DNA of 64,000 nucleotides, from NCBI RefSeq assembly GCF_008728515.1, contig NW_022161834.1:104038-168037 (forward strand), in the 5' to 3' direction. Positions 1 to 11,048 of this stretch are shown here, one piece after another. The stretch comes from Papio anubis. Lineage: Eukaryota > Chordata > Mammalia > Primates > Cercopithecidae. The notes beneath the pieces are model-generated. The model saw only the letters and a program-made list of their open reading frames with translations. It had not been told where the DNA came from and did not search any database. The position numbers were made by a program, and so were the translations under genes. The first letter of the stretch is position 1. Every line of letters starts with the position of its first letter.

Positions 1-313
1 CCCTACACTTTAGCCACGTGATTTTTTTCCTGCTCTGGGGCATTTGCTGCTCCTTTTTCTAGATGGAATGCTTTTATTCCTGGCTCTTTGCATGTCTGAT
101 TTCATATTTCTTCATGGGTGACAGAGTTTAGAGCCTACACATTTGGCCTAAGCCATAGCTTGTAAAGAACAGGTTAAGATTTTCATTACCTTTTGAAAAA
201 CCTATTCAAAGTCTTTTGTGACACCTCAAAGCAGTGACAATATATTATGGTATTCATCTGGGCTTATCCATGTGAAATTTTCCCTATATAGTCTTATTTT
301 GGGGCAGAAACCA

Positions 314-605
314 TTTTTTTTTGAGATGGAGTCTCACTCTGTCACCCAAGGTAGAGTACAATGGCACAATCTTGGCTTACTGCAACCTCCGCCTCCCAGG
401 TTCAAGCGATTCTTCTGCCTCAGCCTCCCTAGTGACTGGGATTACAGGCACCTGCCATTATGCCCAGCTAATTTTTGCATTTTTAGTAAAGATGGGGTTT
501 CACCATGTTGGCTAGGCTGGTCTTGAACTCCTGACCTCAGGTGATCCACCTGCCTCGGCCTCCCAAAGTGCTGGGATTACAGTAGTGAGCCACCATGCTT
601 GGCTG
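314..605 (-). mobile_element. Alu (S/J type)
   Basis: Poly-T followed by GAGATGGAGTCTCACTCTG and a full dimeric Alu read in reverse, ending near GCCACCATGCTTGGCTG. Confidence 0.93.
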
Positions 606-753
606 AGAAACAATATTTTGTGGGAGAAAATTTCTACCTTCTTCCTTCTCATTTGCTGATTACATGTTAGAATCTGCCCTTACCTGATGCTTTCTTACTT
701 TTAATTAAATTTAATGATAATAATTGCTGACACTTTTGAGTACTTCTTGTGTG

Positions 754-755
<2 letters not shown>

Positions 756-787
<32 letters not shown>
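756..787. repeat. (TG)n microsatellite
   Basis: About 15 GT units directly beside the partial Alu. Confidence 0.95.
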
Positions 788-791
<4 letters not shown>

Positions 792-1033
792 ATTCCTGGA
801 GTACAATGGTGTGATCTCGGCTCAGTGCAACGTCTGCCTCCCGGATTCAAGTGATTCTCATGCCTCAGGCTCCCAAGTAGCTGGAATTACAGGCATGCAC
901 CACCATGCCCGGCTGATTTTTTTTTTTTTTAAATAGAGATGAGGTTTTGCTGTATTGGTCAGGCTGGTCTCAAACTCCTGACCTTGGCCTGCCAAAGTGC
1001 TGGGATTACAGGCATGAGCCTCTGCACTCAGCC
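792..1033 (-). mobile_element. Partial Alu
   Basis: Begins inside the Alu at 'CTGGAGTACAATGGTG' and lacks the poly-T and first segment. Ends near 1033. Confidence 0.88.
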
Positions 1034-2105
1034 CATATGTCATTCTAAATACTTTACATGAATTAATTCATTTAATATTCACAATGATATAGGGAGATGA
1101 AGGAACTATTACTATCCTTACTTTACTGATAGTAAACAGACAGGGAATGGTTAGAAAATGGGAAAGCCAGGATGTGAACCCAGAAAGTATGGCCCCTGAA
1201 ACCTTGCTTCTGAGTACTATCCTGTATTAAACTCAAGACTCAAATCTGCCCCTGTCCTTAGATTGGTTCCCACCTTGATGCTAACTGTGTCTGGATATCC
1301 CTGGTGTCCTTGACTCTGGCATCTCATGTATCATCTTAGAGTCTAGACCATAAAGGTCCACATACATCTTAAATGCTTACTAATGACATTGAGATGAAGA
1401 CAGTAAAGCCCCTGACTTCAGGAAGCTTGTGGACCAGTTATAGTGAGTCACTTATGCAGCAGTATGTACAGAAGCCAGGGGAGCCTTGCCCTTCACTGCT
1501 TATGGACTCCCTGACTGCACACAGCCTCTGACTCAGTCACCTTGTCTAGTCCTCTGTAGGCCCCTTGCTTGGCCTTGATGGCCCATTGTGCTCCATATGA
1601 TAGATGTATCTGTCAGCATCCCAGCAGAATACAGATAACACTCTCAGAGGATGTGGCCGAAGAGAATTGAATGAAGGGACATTCACTGAGTGTGAGCATG
1701 GTTGAGGGAACCAATAAGGGAAGGTGAAGCACCCAGAGACTAGCAATAGTAGGGAGACATTACCCCTAGGCCTGAAGGGCCAAGGGAACACTGGCAAGAT
1801 CTGGAGCCTTGGATCTGGGACTCCTGATAGGAACTCTCACCAGAGAGGAATGCAGCCACTGGTTATGGTAAGGTCGTTCTGCTGCTGTTGGAAAACCAAC
1901 TGGAATTCCGAGGACAAGGAGGCCTGGGTAATGCAGTTCTTAAAAAGTCAGCCTCCTAGGGTTTAGAACAAGTCCAAGAAGAGTGGGGAATGGATTGGGA
2001 GGGGAGAGTGGGTTTGAAAGGAGAGTAAGCAGCCCAACAGACAACTTACTACCCATTTCTGATTACTTCATTTTCCGTGCCCACTCCTTTGACCTGTGTT
2101 AAGTC

Positions 2106-2157
2106 ATTCATCCATCCATCCATCCATCTGTCCATCCATCCATCCATCCATCCATCC
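2106..2157. repeat. (ATCC)n microsatellite
   Basis: About 12 units of TCCA/ATCC with one CTGT interruption. Confidence 0.95.
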
Positions 2158-3265
2158 TGAGCACTTAGTGCATATGAGATCTGTGTCAGACCAGGAAGCC
2201 TATAGCAATAACCAGTTCTTGCCCTGAAAGAATTCATAGTGTACTCTTGCAGTTCCTAGCTCTGCTCAGCAGTTTGGATCCTGGTGTTCCCATCTGTTTC
2301 TGTCTTCCATCGTTATTCCCAGGAAGCAATGACTATCAGCAATCATAGTCCCCTTCTGAGAAGCATTTCAAAGGGCACTGTATCAGCAAGAGCTCTTTCA
2401 GCTACAAGTGACAGACAACCTAACTCAAATTGGCCTAAACAAAAAACAAACTCCAAGTGGAGTTTAGTGGCTCTTGGAAGTGAGCACGTTCTGTCTTCAG
2501 GCTGTGATCCAGAAGTCCAAATGCTCACTTCTAAGGTAGCTGTAGCATCAGATTCCACAAGGTGCCAGGATGACTGCCAGCATCTCCAGCCTATCTCCCT
2601 CTGGCAGAAAACAGTAGAGATCGCTCCCCTCTACCGCCCTGCAGAAGTCTCTTTGCATGTCTGAATGATTCTGTCATGGGCCTGTGATCTATCACGAAAG
2701 CCTGTGATGCTCCACAGGGCAGGAATGAGTCATATGTTCACTCTGGAGCCAAGGGAGGGCTTAGTGTCATTGGAAGCCTATGCACTAAGAGAGAGGGAGC
2801 AGTTGGATGCTTGGGGGCAAGATCTAGGGGCCCTAAAGGTGAAATAGCATATACCTGAACCTGCTATGGGCAGAGTGTCCAAGTTATTAACCCTCTCAAA
2901 CCTGAACTAGACCAGATATACTTTGGATTTTTAGTTTTAAATTTTGTCTCTAAAAGGCACCCACCCATGTTTATGTTCTCTTTCTCCTTAAACTAGAAAC
3001 TAGAACACAAAAGACCATCCTTTTTAAAAATCTCATTCCTTTAATGGAGTACCTTTAGAAGAAAAAAGAAAGCTTTACATGTATGATTTGCATGGAATCA
3101 ACTTATAACAAAGCAGGAAGAACAGGGTCCACTTAGTTGACTGTTGGTTTTGCAGGTTTTTTGAAGTAGAAATACAATTTTTTTTGTGTTTACTCAGAAT
3201 TCATTTGGCATTAAAGGCTCCCCATAATGTGGTTTCATTAGTTGTGCACTTTAATCCAGATGTTG

Positions 3266-3400
3266 TGTGGACTTTGGAGTCAGACAAAAATCCCAGTTTA
3301 AACGTTTAAAGAGCCGTATGTGCTTGGTGAAATCTACCATCTCTTTTGTGTTTTGATTTCTTCATTGGAAAATGGAGAGTAGTAAGTACCATCCACTGCC
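3266..3400 (+). repeat. MIR fragment
   Basis: 'TTTGGAGTCAGAC...CCCAGTTT' followed by '...TTTCTTCATTGGAAAATGGAGAGTAGTA' follows the MIR core in sense orientation. Confidence 0.6.
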
Positions 3401-3417
3401 AGATACTCTAATTACTA

Positions 3418-3614
3418 CTTTCTCTCTCTCTTTCCATATAGATATATATGGGGATATATGTATAGAATGTACATATATTTGTATCTATTCTCTCATATAT
3501 ATATCTCATATATCTTTTTTGATATATACATATCAAATATATATTTGATATATACATATATATTTCATATATATATATATATCTGTGATCTCATGTATAT
3601 AGATATATATCTCC
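3418..3614. repeat. (CT)n and AT-rich low-complexity tract with a 22-bp palindrome
   Basis: A short (TC)n run followed by about 170 bp of TA/ATAC-rich sequence. Positions 3530-3551 are a perfect inverted repeat centred between 3540 and 3541. Confidence 0.85.
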
Positions 3615-3745
3615 TCGATGTGAGTGGGTATATAAGCTCTCATTTAATCCTTGCAATAACCCTGCGAAAAGTAGATGGTTCCTGTCTTACACATGAGGAG
3701 AAAGGATCAATGAGATAAGTAACAAGCTCATGTTCATACAGTAAC
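3615..3745 (-). repeat. MIR fragment
   Basis: 'CTCATTTAATCCTTGCAATAACCCTGCGAAAAGTAG...ACACATGAGGAGAAAGGATCAA' is a reversed MIR core. Confidence 0.7.
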
Positions 3746-4173
3746 TGTATTTACTAAGCACAGTTCTAGAGACATGGGAAGCACTCCATAAGTAAAACAG
3801 CAGCCATGGTAAGTTTTTAAAAAATCAGATAATAGAAATGTTAAAACAAGAATGGAATTTATTAAGTGCTAAATATTTTACATTTTTAAACTTCCGAGAT
3901 TTAAGTCCACTGATATTAAAAGCTGCCTTGTAGTAGAAATAGTATAGTGGGGAAAAATTAGTCTGTCCTTTTTTAAAATCGGGAAACAATTTTCCAACAT
4001 CTCTTGAAATAACTGGAGATATCTGGGAAGGTTACCGAACCTGAATGAAGAGTCTCAGATCCCAAGAAAGCATTGTGTACATTTTGCTTATGAATATTGG
4101 TAGTTGTTATATAATAAACCTTACTCGTTGACTTGGTCATATGTAACTCTGTGTTTCCTTTTTTATGTTTTAG

Positions 4174-4505
4174 ATGGAGCAGATTAAAAGGGCCAATAAA
4201 CTGTTTACCAATGACTGTATATTTCTGAAGAAAACTTTGAACATCCCAGTTATATCAGAGAAGCCTTTGTTGTTTAATGGACTTAACTCCATTGATTCTC
4301 CAGAAAATGAAATTGTTGGTAACAGTTTTTCTCAGGAAGAGGAGCCAGTGGTGGCCGGGGAAGACCTCCCTCCTCCCAGTCCTCAAGAATCTGATGTTCA
4401 GCCTGTGCAACCTGAGGAAGTATCAGCCAGAGATTTCCTGCAGAGACTTGACTTGCAGATTAAGTTATCAACACAGGCAGCCAAGAAGCTAAAAGAAGAG
4501 AGCAG
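4174..4505 (+). CDS. LYSMD2: LYSMD2 exon 2 (main coding exon)
   Basis: A 332-nt exon: acceptor TTTTATGTTTTAG, donor AGCAG/GTAAGA. It contains 110 complete codons and leaves two bases (AG) that complete an Arg codon with the next exon. The first three bases of the exon are ATG. In the full-length protein this is an internal Met just after the first half of the LysM fold, but it could also start a shorter 124-residue form if an alternative non-coding first exon is used. Confidence 0.95.
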
Positions 4506-5618
4506 GTAAGAATACCCTGGTACAAATGTCAAAGTCTAAAGAAATCACTATTAAGATGTCCTTGCTGGGCCAAATCTTTCTTGTCTCTCTCTCTTCTTTT
4601 CTTTCTTGCCTTTCCTGTTTTTTTTTTTTTCTTTAAAAACTGCATTTTAGTTCTAGAAAGGCATTTTTAGTATGTAAACTCTAAGCAGAGCTGCTGCCTG
4701 CTGCACAAGGCTTTATCTGTTGCAGCATTGTTATCTGTTATTTACTATAAAAAGTTTGCTTCTTTTCTTTAATAGCATCACTGTCCAGCTAGCAATTCTG
4801 GATAGCAGCAAAGTAAAAGCGTCTCTCTCATTGACACGTTCAAGAGAAGCAGTGTCATAGAAAATACTTGTAAAATATTGATCTTTATAAAACTTGTCAA
4901 AGACATTGTCTGTTATTTGTTACTGAGTATTTCCTACGTAAGATCTCATGCAAGCTTTTTTCTTTGTTTTTAAAATTTGATATTAGGACAAACTTTTCTC
5001 TCTCTTATAGGAATTGGTTTCCTGTTTTCTTTATGATTTGATTTCAGAAAAGTACAATCTACTGTTTCCTTTTTTGCTGTGGTTACTGGGAAGCTTGCAA
5101 CTAAAATTGATACCTGGGTTCAACTCCTATAATATTTCTTATGATTAATACATTGGTTTCCTTCTCCTTTCCTTAGTCCTGATTTTTTTATTTCTATTTT
5201 TTTCATCTTATTATATATATGCCCTTTGTTGTTGGTACCTTAAATCCTTTTGAGAAAGAGGTGAAATATAGAAAACATAAATATAAATATGAATATAATT
5301 TAGTATAGATTTAAAATATATTTAAATGTAATATAGACAAATATAAATACATGAATGATATTATTTATTCTCATAACTGAGATACGAATAAAATGGAGAT
5401 AGTCAGGTATGTCTTAAGTATTGGCATTTCATACAATTTTCTAGGCATGCACAATATTCTAAATTGATATATTCTTTCTTTGGCAAGTGGATATTAAATT
5501 GTATAATAAGTTTATGTTTTAGGTTTCTGAATACAGTTCTAAACACTGATTTATGCTGTATTTATTTTCTTTCAGAGATGAAGAAAGTCCCTATGCAACT
5601 TCCCTCTATCACAGTTAG
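4174..5618 (+). CDS. LYSMD2: LYSMD2, LysM domain-containing protein 2, 3' part (two coding exons)
   Basis: Spliced coding region joining 4174-4505 and 5576-5618, together 124 codons plus stop. The translation begins MEQIKRANKL, runs through an acidic, proline-rich linker (EEEPVVAGEDLPPPSP) and ends DEESPYATSLYHS. I recognise it as the C-terminal part of LYSMD2, which is about 215 residues in human. The first 20 or so residues are the second half of the single LysM fold. The first half and the serine-rich N-terminus lie in exon 1, left of this window. LysM domains bind N-acetylglucosamine polymers in bacteria and plants. The vertebrate protein has no signal peptide or membrane segment in the part seen here, and its function is poorly known. 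Splice borders are clean (AG before 4174, GTAAG after 4505, TTCAG before 5576). The gene is convergent with SCG3. Confidence 0.93.
4506..5575 (+). other. LYSMD2 intron 2
   Basis: A 1070-nt intron with GT-AG borders. It is AT-rich and has a pyrimidine-rich stretch at about 4580-4632. No named repeat or further exon is seen. Confidence 0.75.
5576..5618 (+). CDS. LYSMD2: LYSMD2 exon 3, coding part and stop
   Basis: After the acceptor TTTATTTTCTTTCAG the reading frame continues as R-DEESPYATSLYHS and stops at TAG (5616-5618). This matches the known LYSMD2 C-terminus. The exon continues as 3' UTR. Confidence 0.93.
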
Positions 5619-6160
5619 GTGATTTGGGGGCATAACTCTAACCAAAATTAAGATATGTTTGGACCTTAAAGAATCCAACAACTGAAGATTCAAAAACATC
5701 CCTTCTGGATTCCTATAGTGTCCATCTTAAAATCATAACTAGGTAGTTCTACCTGCTGCAATTGCACTGAAGTGATTAGTTTCCTCTGGCTTTCTATAAT
5801 TTTAAGTCTTTATTATGGCATGATGGCAAGGTTGTATCCTAAAGCTCATCACTTTTGTAGGTGGTGTTAGTTTTTAGACTAGCTTTTATAAATACTAATT
5901 GACATAAAGCATCAAAGACTATTTATATATTTAGGCTAAAAATAATGTTTATCTCCTTATGCAATCCTGATCATGTGAAAATATGGTTGCTGTTTAAGTG
6001 ATGCTGAATTTGCTGTGTGTTTATAACTTAAGTGCTATATATATATTTCGATATGTCTTACGTATTCTCTATTAATATAAAGAACCAAATTTTGTCCGCT
6101 ATTTTGTAACAATAAACTACAAAGCCTGAATGAGAAAATAAACTATGTTTTTAAACTTGA
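5619..6160 (+). other. LYSMD2: LYSMD2 3' UTR
   Basis: AT-rich sequence without long open frames follows the LYSMD2 stop codon and ends at a pair of canonical poly(A) hexamers. The exact cleavage site is inferred to lie about 15-25 nt after the second signal. Confidence 0.75.
6111..6142 (+). terminator. LYSMD2 poly(A) signals
   Basis: AATAAA occurs at 6111-6116 and again at 6137-6142, about 500-520 nt after the stop codon. These are the first strong hexamers downstream of the last exon. Confidence 0.7.
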
Positions 6161-6164
6161 GTCT

Positions 6165-8080
6165 TCATTTTTTTAACAAATGAGAAAATAAAATTGACTT
6201 TTAAATTATATATTTAAATGGTGACAGCTCCTTCTTCACTTTAATGGTTTTTATTATTATAAATGCAATTTTGAAAAAAGTGTTACTAATCTAAAAGCAA
6301 ATCAATTACAATTACTGGTAATCTTGGCATTTTCATTGACCTAATGTGATTCAGATATGGTGAAAACATGGAATAAATCAAAAGAACAAATAAATAATAC
6401 CATAATCTGACATTACATTGCAGAATTCTAGTTTAGATTTCATTGCTAAGTTACTTTATGAGTGTTTGGTAGTCCTGTACTTATTTAAATTGACTTTTAT
6501 TCTCATAATTTAATTGGTCTTTATTATATGTATAGATTACAGTAGTACACTTTAAGCAATATATCATTTATAATTAAATATTGTTTTGGTCTCAATTTCT
6601 GTTCAACTGTTAGATTAAATAAATCTTTAGGCTTCCACAAAAAATCCCCATATCTACCCCATCCCAGCATAGCAAAAATACTTTCACTTTCTTCTTTTTG
6701 TTATTTTTTCTCCTGTCTCTTTCTTTTATCTTCCCTTGTTTTCTTTCCCTCATTGTGCTTCTCCAGCTCATCCATTAAGCAAGAAACAAGTGCCCTTAGG
6801 TGTTAATGCATCAGAGCTTGCAGAATTAGAACTGCATATATCCAACCCCTGAGGCTGACCAACTGCTGCATCAATGGGAAACAGTAGCTGTCAGCCCTTG
6901 TCTTGCTGATTTTTTTGTTTGTTCCTAACATACATAATCCCTGTGTCTTGTCTTTTTTTTCTCACATTATAGGATCTTTGAAATAGGGTACCCTCTTGAT
7001 CATGCTTTGCTGTTTTCTTGTATTCACTACCTGAACTGTGGGGAGTTAGTTGGATGAAGAGAGACCTAAATGAAAAAAAATAAGAGGAGAAAAACAGGTA
7101 TGCGTGTAAGAAAAGGTTCAAACAAACATCTGTGGTGGCCTAGGAACCATTAAAAATGTAGAGTTATCATGCCATTTAACATAAAATGTTCTGAAATTTG
7201 AGAGTAATCCAAAAGACGTAACAGCTCAAATTTGAAATTAAGACCACAATCTCAAAAACATTTTTTTTCTGAGTATTTTATTCTTGCTTAAGGTCTCTCT
7301 TAGCATTCTCTAGCCAAAACGTTGGTCGTCTTCAAGTTATTAGTAACTTGGAATTCTTTGTGGCCACAGTTAAACTATTCTGGACTGAGTACTTTAGTCC
7401 CTACCTTGCACATAGAATCGCTGGAGTGGGCTAAGAGACAAGAAACTTAGGTTCTATCCCAACGTTACCATTTCTTGGCTGCATGAGCTGGAGCATATCC
7501 TGTGCTTTTGTTCCCTTTGTGAACCAGTTTCCTCTTTCATAAAACCGGACTGATGATCTTCCTTTTGTTTTGGTTATGGATAGGAGCTAATGAATGCCAA
7601 TGTGCTTTGAGAACCATAGTAAACTCCCTAAGTACGTTTCTTATTTTTAAAAATACTGCTTATTTAGATTCTTTATAGAAAAGTGAATGGATAAAATGCT
7701 TTAGCCAGCGCCAGTTTATTGTCTGATGCACACGCAGCCTGTTTGGGTATGGCTGAATCGGAGTCAGTCATGTTATCAAAGATGACTCATGGAAACAGTC
7801 TGATTCACTGTGTTTTGGCAAGTGTTATTTGGACAAAGGTGTTTTTAGTTCCCTGTCCCCACTCACAGATGGGTACTGGCTTCTCTAGAACATACTGAGT
7901 TTAGTTCGTGTGTGTGTGTGTGTCAGGCTTTGGCTTTTGTTTGTTTTTGCAACTCTCTGGAGAGGATGGGAGAAGAAAACAGCTTTCCCCCACAGTCCCC
8001 ACCAAAAGGTGGGGTACCAGGTAGTGGCATTCAGGACAGCAATGCAGGTGTCAAAGACTGTTTGAAACAGTGACAGCTAA
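6165..8080. other. Intergenic region between LYSMD2 and SCG3
   Basis: Mostly unique AT-rich DNA between two convergent genes. A MIR lies at about 7415-7640 and a short (GT)n at 7907-7923. No exon or RNA gene is recognised. Confidence 0.6.
7415..7640 (+). repeat. MIR-like fragment
   Basis: 'CTTAGGTTCTATCCC...TGCATGAGCTGGAGCA...CAGTTTCCTCTTTCATAAAA' follows MIR order in sense orientation, diverged. Confidence 0.5.
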
Positions 8081-8597
8081 TGTGTCCAGAGTTGGTTCCT
8101 GCCAGTGGGTTTGTGGTCTTGCTGACTTCAAGAATGGAGCCAGGGACCTTTGCAGTGAGTGTTATAGTTCTTAAAGATGGCACTGACCCAAAGAGTGAGC
8201 GGTAGCAAGGTTTATTTTGAAGAGCGAAGGGACAAAGCTTCCACAGTGTGAAAGGGGACCAGAACAGGTTGCCGCTGCTGGCTGGGGTGACCAGCTTTTA
8301 TTCCCTTATTTGTCCCCTCCCATGTTCCCTTTTTGCCCTATCAGAGTGCCCCTTTTTCAATCCTTCCTGCGATTGGCTACTTTTAGAATCCTGCTGATTA
8401 GTGCATTTTACAGAGTGCTGGTTGGTGCATTTTACAGAGCGCTGATTGGTGTATTTTACAAACCTCTTGCTAGCTACAGAGCACTGATTGGTGTGTTTTA
8501 CAGAGCACCGATTGGTGCGTTTTACAATCCTCTTGTAAGACAGGAAAGTTCTCCTAGGCCCCACTCGACCCAGGAAGTCCGGCTGGCTTCACTCTAA
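8081..8597 (-). mobile_element. Solo LTR of the LTR12 (HERV-9) family
   Basis: Read on the - strand this is a complete LTR of about 517 bp. It starts with a mutated TG at 8597, contains a run of CCAAT-type boxes (ATTGG on + at 8372, 8445, 8487 and 8511, plus a GTTGG variant at 8421), then a TATA-like AATAAAAG (8302-8295), then an R/U5-type part with AATAAA (8216-8211), and ends in CA at 8081. The box array and the GGTTGCCGCTGCTGGCTGG block are characteristic of LTR12. No internal retroviral sequence flanks it, so it is a recombined solo LTR. I find no clear target-site duplication. LTR12 elements are known as NF-Y-dependent promoters and enhancers in primates. It points the same way as SCG3. 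Confidence 0.82.
8211..8302 (-). terminator. Candidate SCG3 poly(A) signals inside LTR12
   Basis: On the - strand AATAAA occurs at 8302-8297 (part of the LTR TATA-like box) and at 8216-8211 (the LTR's own poly(A) signal). Between the SCG3 stop (9670) and 8303 there is no AATAAA or ATTAAA on this strand, only weaker variants: CATAAA at 9138-9133, 8991-8986 and 8980-8975, and a GATAAA near 8865. SCG3 transcripts may end at a variant near 8975 or in the LTR. Confidence 0.4.
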
Positions 8598-8602
8598 TAC
8601 AC

Positions 8603-9669
8603 AAAGCATTATGTTATTTTTACAATTTGAAGTAAATATATAGAAAAATATGTATGTAATTAATTTACACCGAGTAATACATTTTCAAAGCATTCTCTGG
8701 TTTGGGAACATTAATTATTAACATTTCAAGAGGACCTTAAGCCACTGTATGTTTCCAGGGCTGTGTTTGTGGTGGGGGCTGAGTTGCAGGGACCTGAAGT
8801 TCATTAACCTTTTCCTCCAGGGAAGCTGCTCTACCAGCTTTGGATCACAAGGAAGGAATGATTTTTATCTCAATTTCTACCCTACTGCCTGGCCCTTTGC
8901 TCTCTGTTGGGAAACCTTGGCTTGGATCTAATCCAGTTTAGATAAGTGAGATGTGGCATACATTTTTACCTTGCTTTATGCAGTGTTTATGACCTCATTT
9001 GTCTTCTTAGAGAGTGCATAAATATCTCTATAAGCAAACTTAAGTCTGAAAAGTCACTAATAGGAAGTGTTAAGAGCAGGGCGAAATTGTCAGTAAATCC
9101 AGCAAATCCTATACCCATTTACCTGGATCCTTTTTATGTCACTGGGCCTAATAAAAAGCCAGCTAAAAAGCAGCCAGAAAAGCAGATAGCTCCTCCAAAG
9201 CTACAAGACTTTGAGAAAACGTGAATTTACTTCAACTCCCCAAAGGGAACTGCTAGTGGAAACGACATCCTGTAATAGACATACTCTGCAAGGTGCTTTG
9301 GTAGCTGGCATACCTTGAAAACAGAACCCACTTAATTCTTCAGGGAGTGCTTGTGTGGATGAGACAGTGAGTTTTAAGGTCAGTCCATTAGAGGCTTTTT
9401 CAAAGCAACATATTCTGATTATAAAATATAAGTCTATGAGGAAATAAGGATTCTGTATACAAAATCTCAGCTTACATACAACTTTACTTTCAGATAGTTT
9501 TTACGGGAAGAAAGCTATGTTTTAACCACTTGTAAAAGGTTAACTACTGTAAATTCAGCACTTTCTAATAACCCTTGGGTCAAAAAATTTTAGTCACAGA
9601 ATTAGAAGTGTTTTAAGCTATATTATGTTTTCTGAAACAGTTGAAAGACTCCTGGATCTTTTGCCATTT
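8603..9669 (-). other. SCG3: SCG3 3' UTR (minimum extent uncertain)
   Basis: Non-repetitive sequence directly after the SCG3 stop codon on the - strand. Its end depends on which poly(A) signal is used. A + strand open frame of 92 codons (8946-9224) crosses it antisense and is discussed in the findings. Confidence 0.5.
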
Positions 9670-9788
9670 TTACAGGCTGCTATAAATGCGCTTAATGGCC
9701 TCAGCTTCTTCCTTGTCAAGGATGCCTTTCTCCACATAAGCATCAGCTTGTTGGTTGATGAAATCTCTCATCTTCGAAAGGTCATAAT
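9670..9788 (-). CDS. SCG3: SCG3 exon 12, coding part and stop
   Basis: 119 nt encoding DYDLSKMRDF to IKRIYSSL, then TAA at 9672-9670. The acceptor is ATTTTCCAG. The C-terminus lies in the part known to bind carboxypeptidase E. Confidence 0.95.
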
Positions 9789-11008
9789 CTGGAAAATATT
9801 ATTACAGCATCATGAACAAAGATCAGGAAAGGCCAATCCCATTACAGTGATTACCATTAACTGAGAAGCATTTTATATGATAACACAATTACCATTCTCC
9901 ATTTTTCACATTGGGAGACATTTTAATTCGTGGCATTTGTGCAGTACTTTGCGGTATAAAATAATGTTTACATGTATTATCTGCTCTTCATCACAACCCT
10001 GTGAGATGTTCAGGTGAGTCATACCATTCCAATTTGACCAAACAGGAAATAGGCTCACGACCAGGGCTTTGCAAACTTTAATGTTTATACCAAACACCTG
10101 GGGCTATTGGGCAACAGCAGAGTCATATTCAGTAGGTCTGGGGTGAGGATCCAGGTTATGCATTTTAAACAGCTGTCAGGTGATACCGATGCTGTTGGTC
10201 CAGAAACCACACTTGGGGGTTAAGTGCCTTGTTCAAGGTCACATAGGTAGTAAAAGTTATGATCAGAACCAGGTGTTCTGACTTCCTGACTTACACTAGG
10301 TTTAAGTCCCTGTTGATGTGACAAACCACTTTTTTTTTCAAATTAAGAGTTACTTTATTTCATGCTATTTGAATTGTATGCAAGGAGCAAAAAGCCAAAC
10401 CGTAAACTCTTTTTGGTTCCTCTGTCCTACTTAAACAAACAAACAAACAAAATCTGTATAAATTGTCAAGACACCCACCAAAAATAAAGATTTCCAGGTA
10501 AGAAGGCTGCCTATGACACCTTGCTGAAAGTTTTAAAAACCCCCATTTTCTCTTGATCCTTTAAATATTAAGCAATTATAGCTATAAATAACTAGAGAGA
10601 ACCCTGCTTTCTGTTCATTGGTAAGGAGGAGAGAAAGGGGAGAGTGGGTATAAAAGGGTGGTTTAGCAGCCACCCTTAGTGAGCCTGAATGTAATCTGAG
10701 CCTGGGTCACTTGGGTGTCCTTAAGCTCCTATGAGAAAGGAAAATGAACCACGAAGGACCTCTCTACAATCACGAAGTGAGTGAGGCTTAGACAGGGCTT
10801 ATTTCCTCTCCGGCAAGCAGGACATCTGCTCCCTGTTAGGGGACAGCCATGAGGATTGAAGGAGAAATCCCAGCACTGAGCACTTTACAGCCATCACCTT
10901 AATTGCTCCCCACAAAACCCCATGAGGTTGTACCCTATGACATCTTTCTTTCTTTCTCCTTCCTTCCTTCCTTCCTTCCTTCCTTCCTTCCTTCCTTCCT
11001 TCCTTCCC

Positions 11009-11048
<40 letters not shown>

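Larger units (their letters stand above)
729..1195 (-). repeat. MIR split by an Alu fragment and (TG)n
   Basis: A MIR in reverse orientation begins at about 729 ('TTTTGAGTACTTCTTGTGTGCC') and resumes at 1034 ('ACTTTACATGAATTAATTCATTTAAT'), running to about 1195 with 'GGATGTGAACCCAG'. The two parts are continuous in MIR coordinates and are separated by (TG)n and a partial Alu. Confidence 0.75.
1..4173 (+). other. LYSMD2 intron 1, distal part
   Basis: No exon is recognisable here. The stretch holds two Alus, MIR fragments, microsatellites and an AT-rich tract, listed separately. In 1196-2104 and 2158-3260 I see no gene. Positions 2380-2760 read like an old degraded interspersed repeat that I cannot name. 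In 3746-4173 nothing beyond the splice acceptor is visible. Confidence 0.7.

Noticed and set aside
4583..4632. Pyrimidine-rich stretch in LYSMD2 intron 2 as an extra acceptor
   Set aside because: No AG with a downstream coding exon in phase; the annotated acceptor at 5575 fits the known protein end.
9625..9864. 79-codon + strand frame over SCG3 exon 12
   Set aside because: It is the antisense shadow of the SCG3 coding exon.
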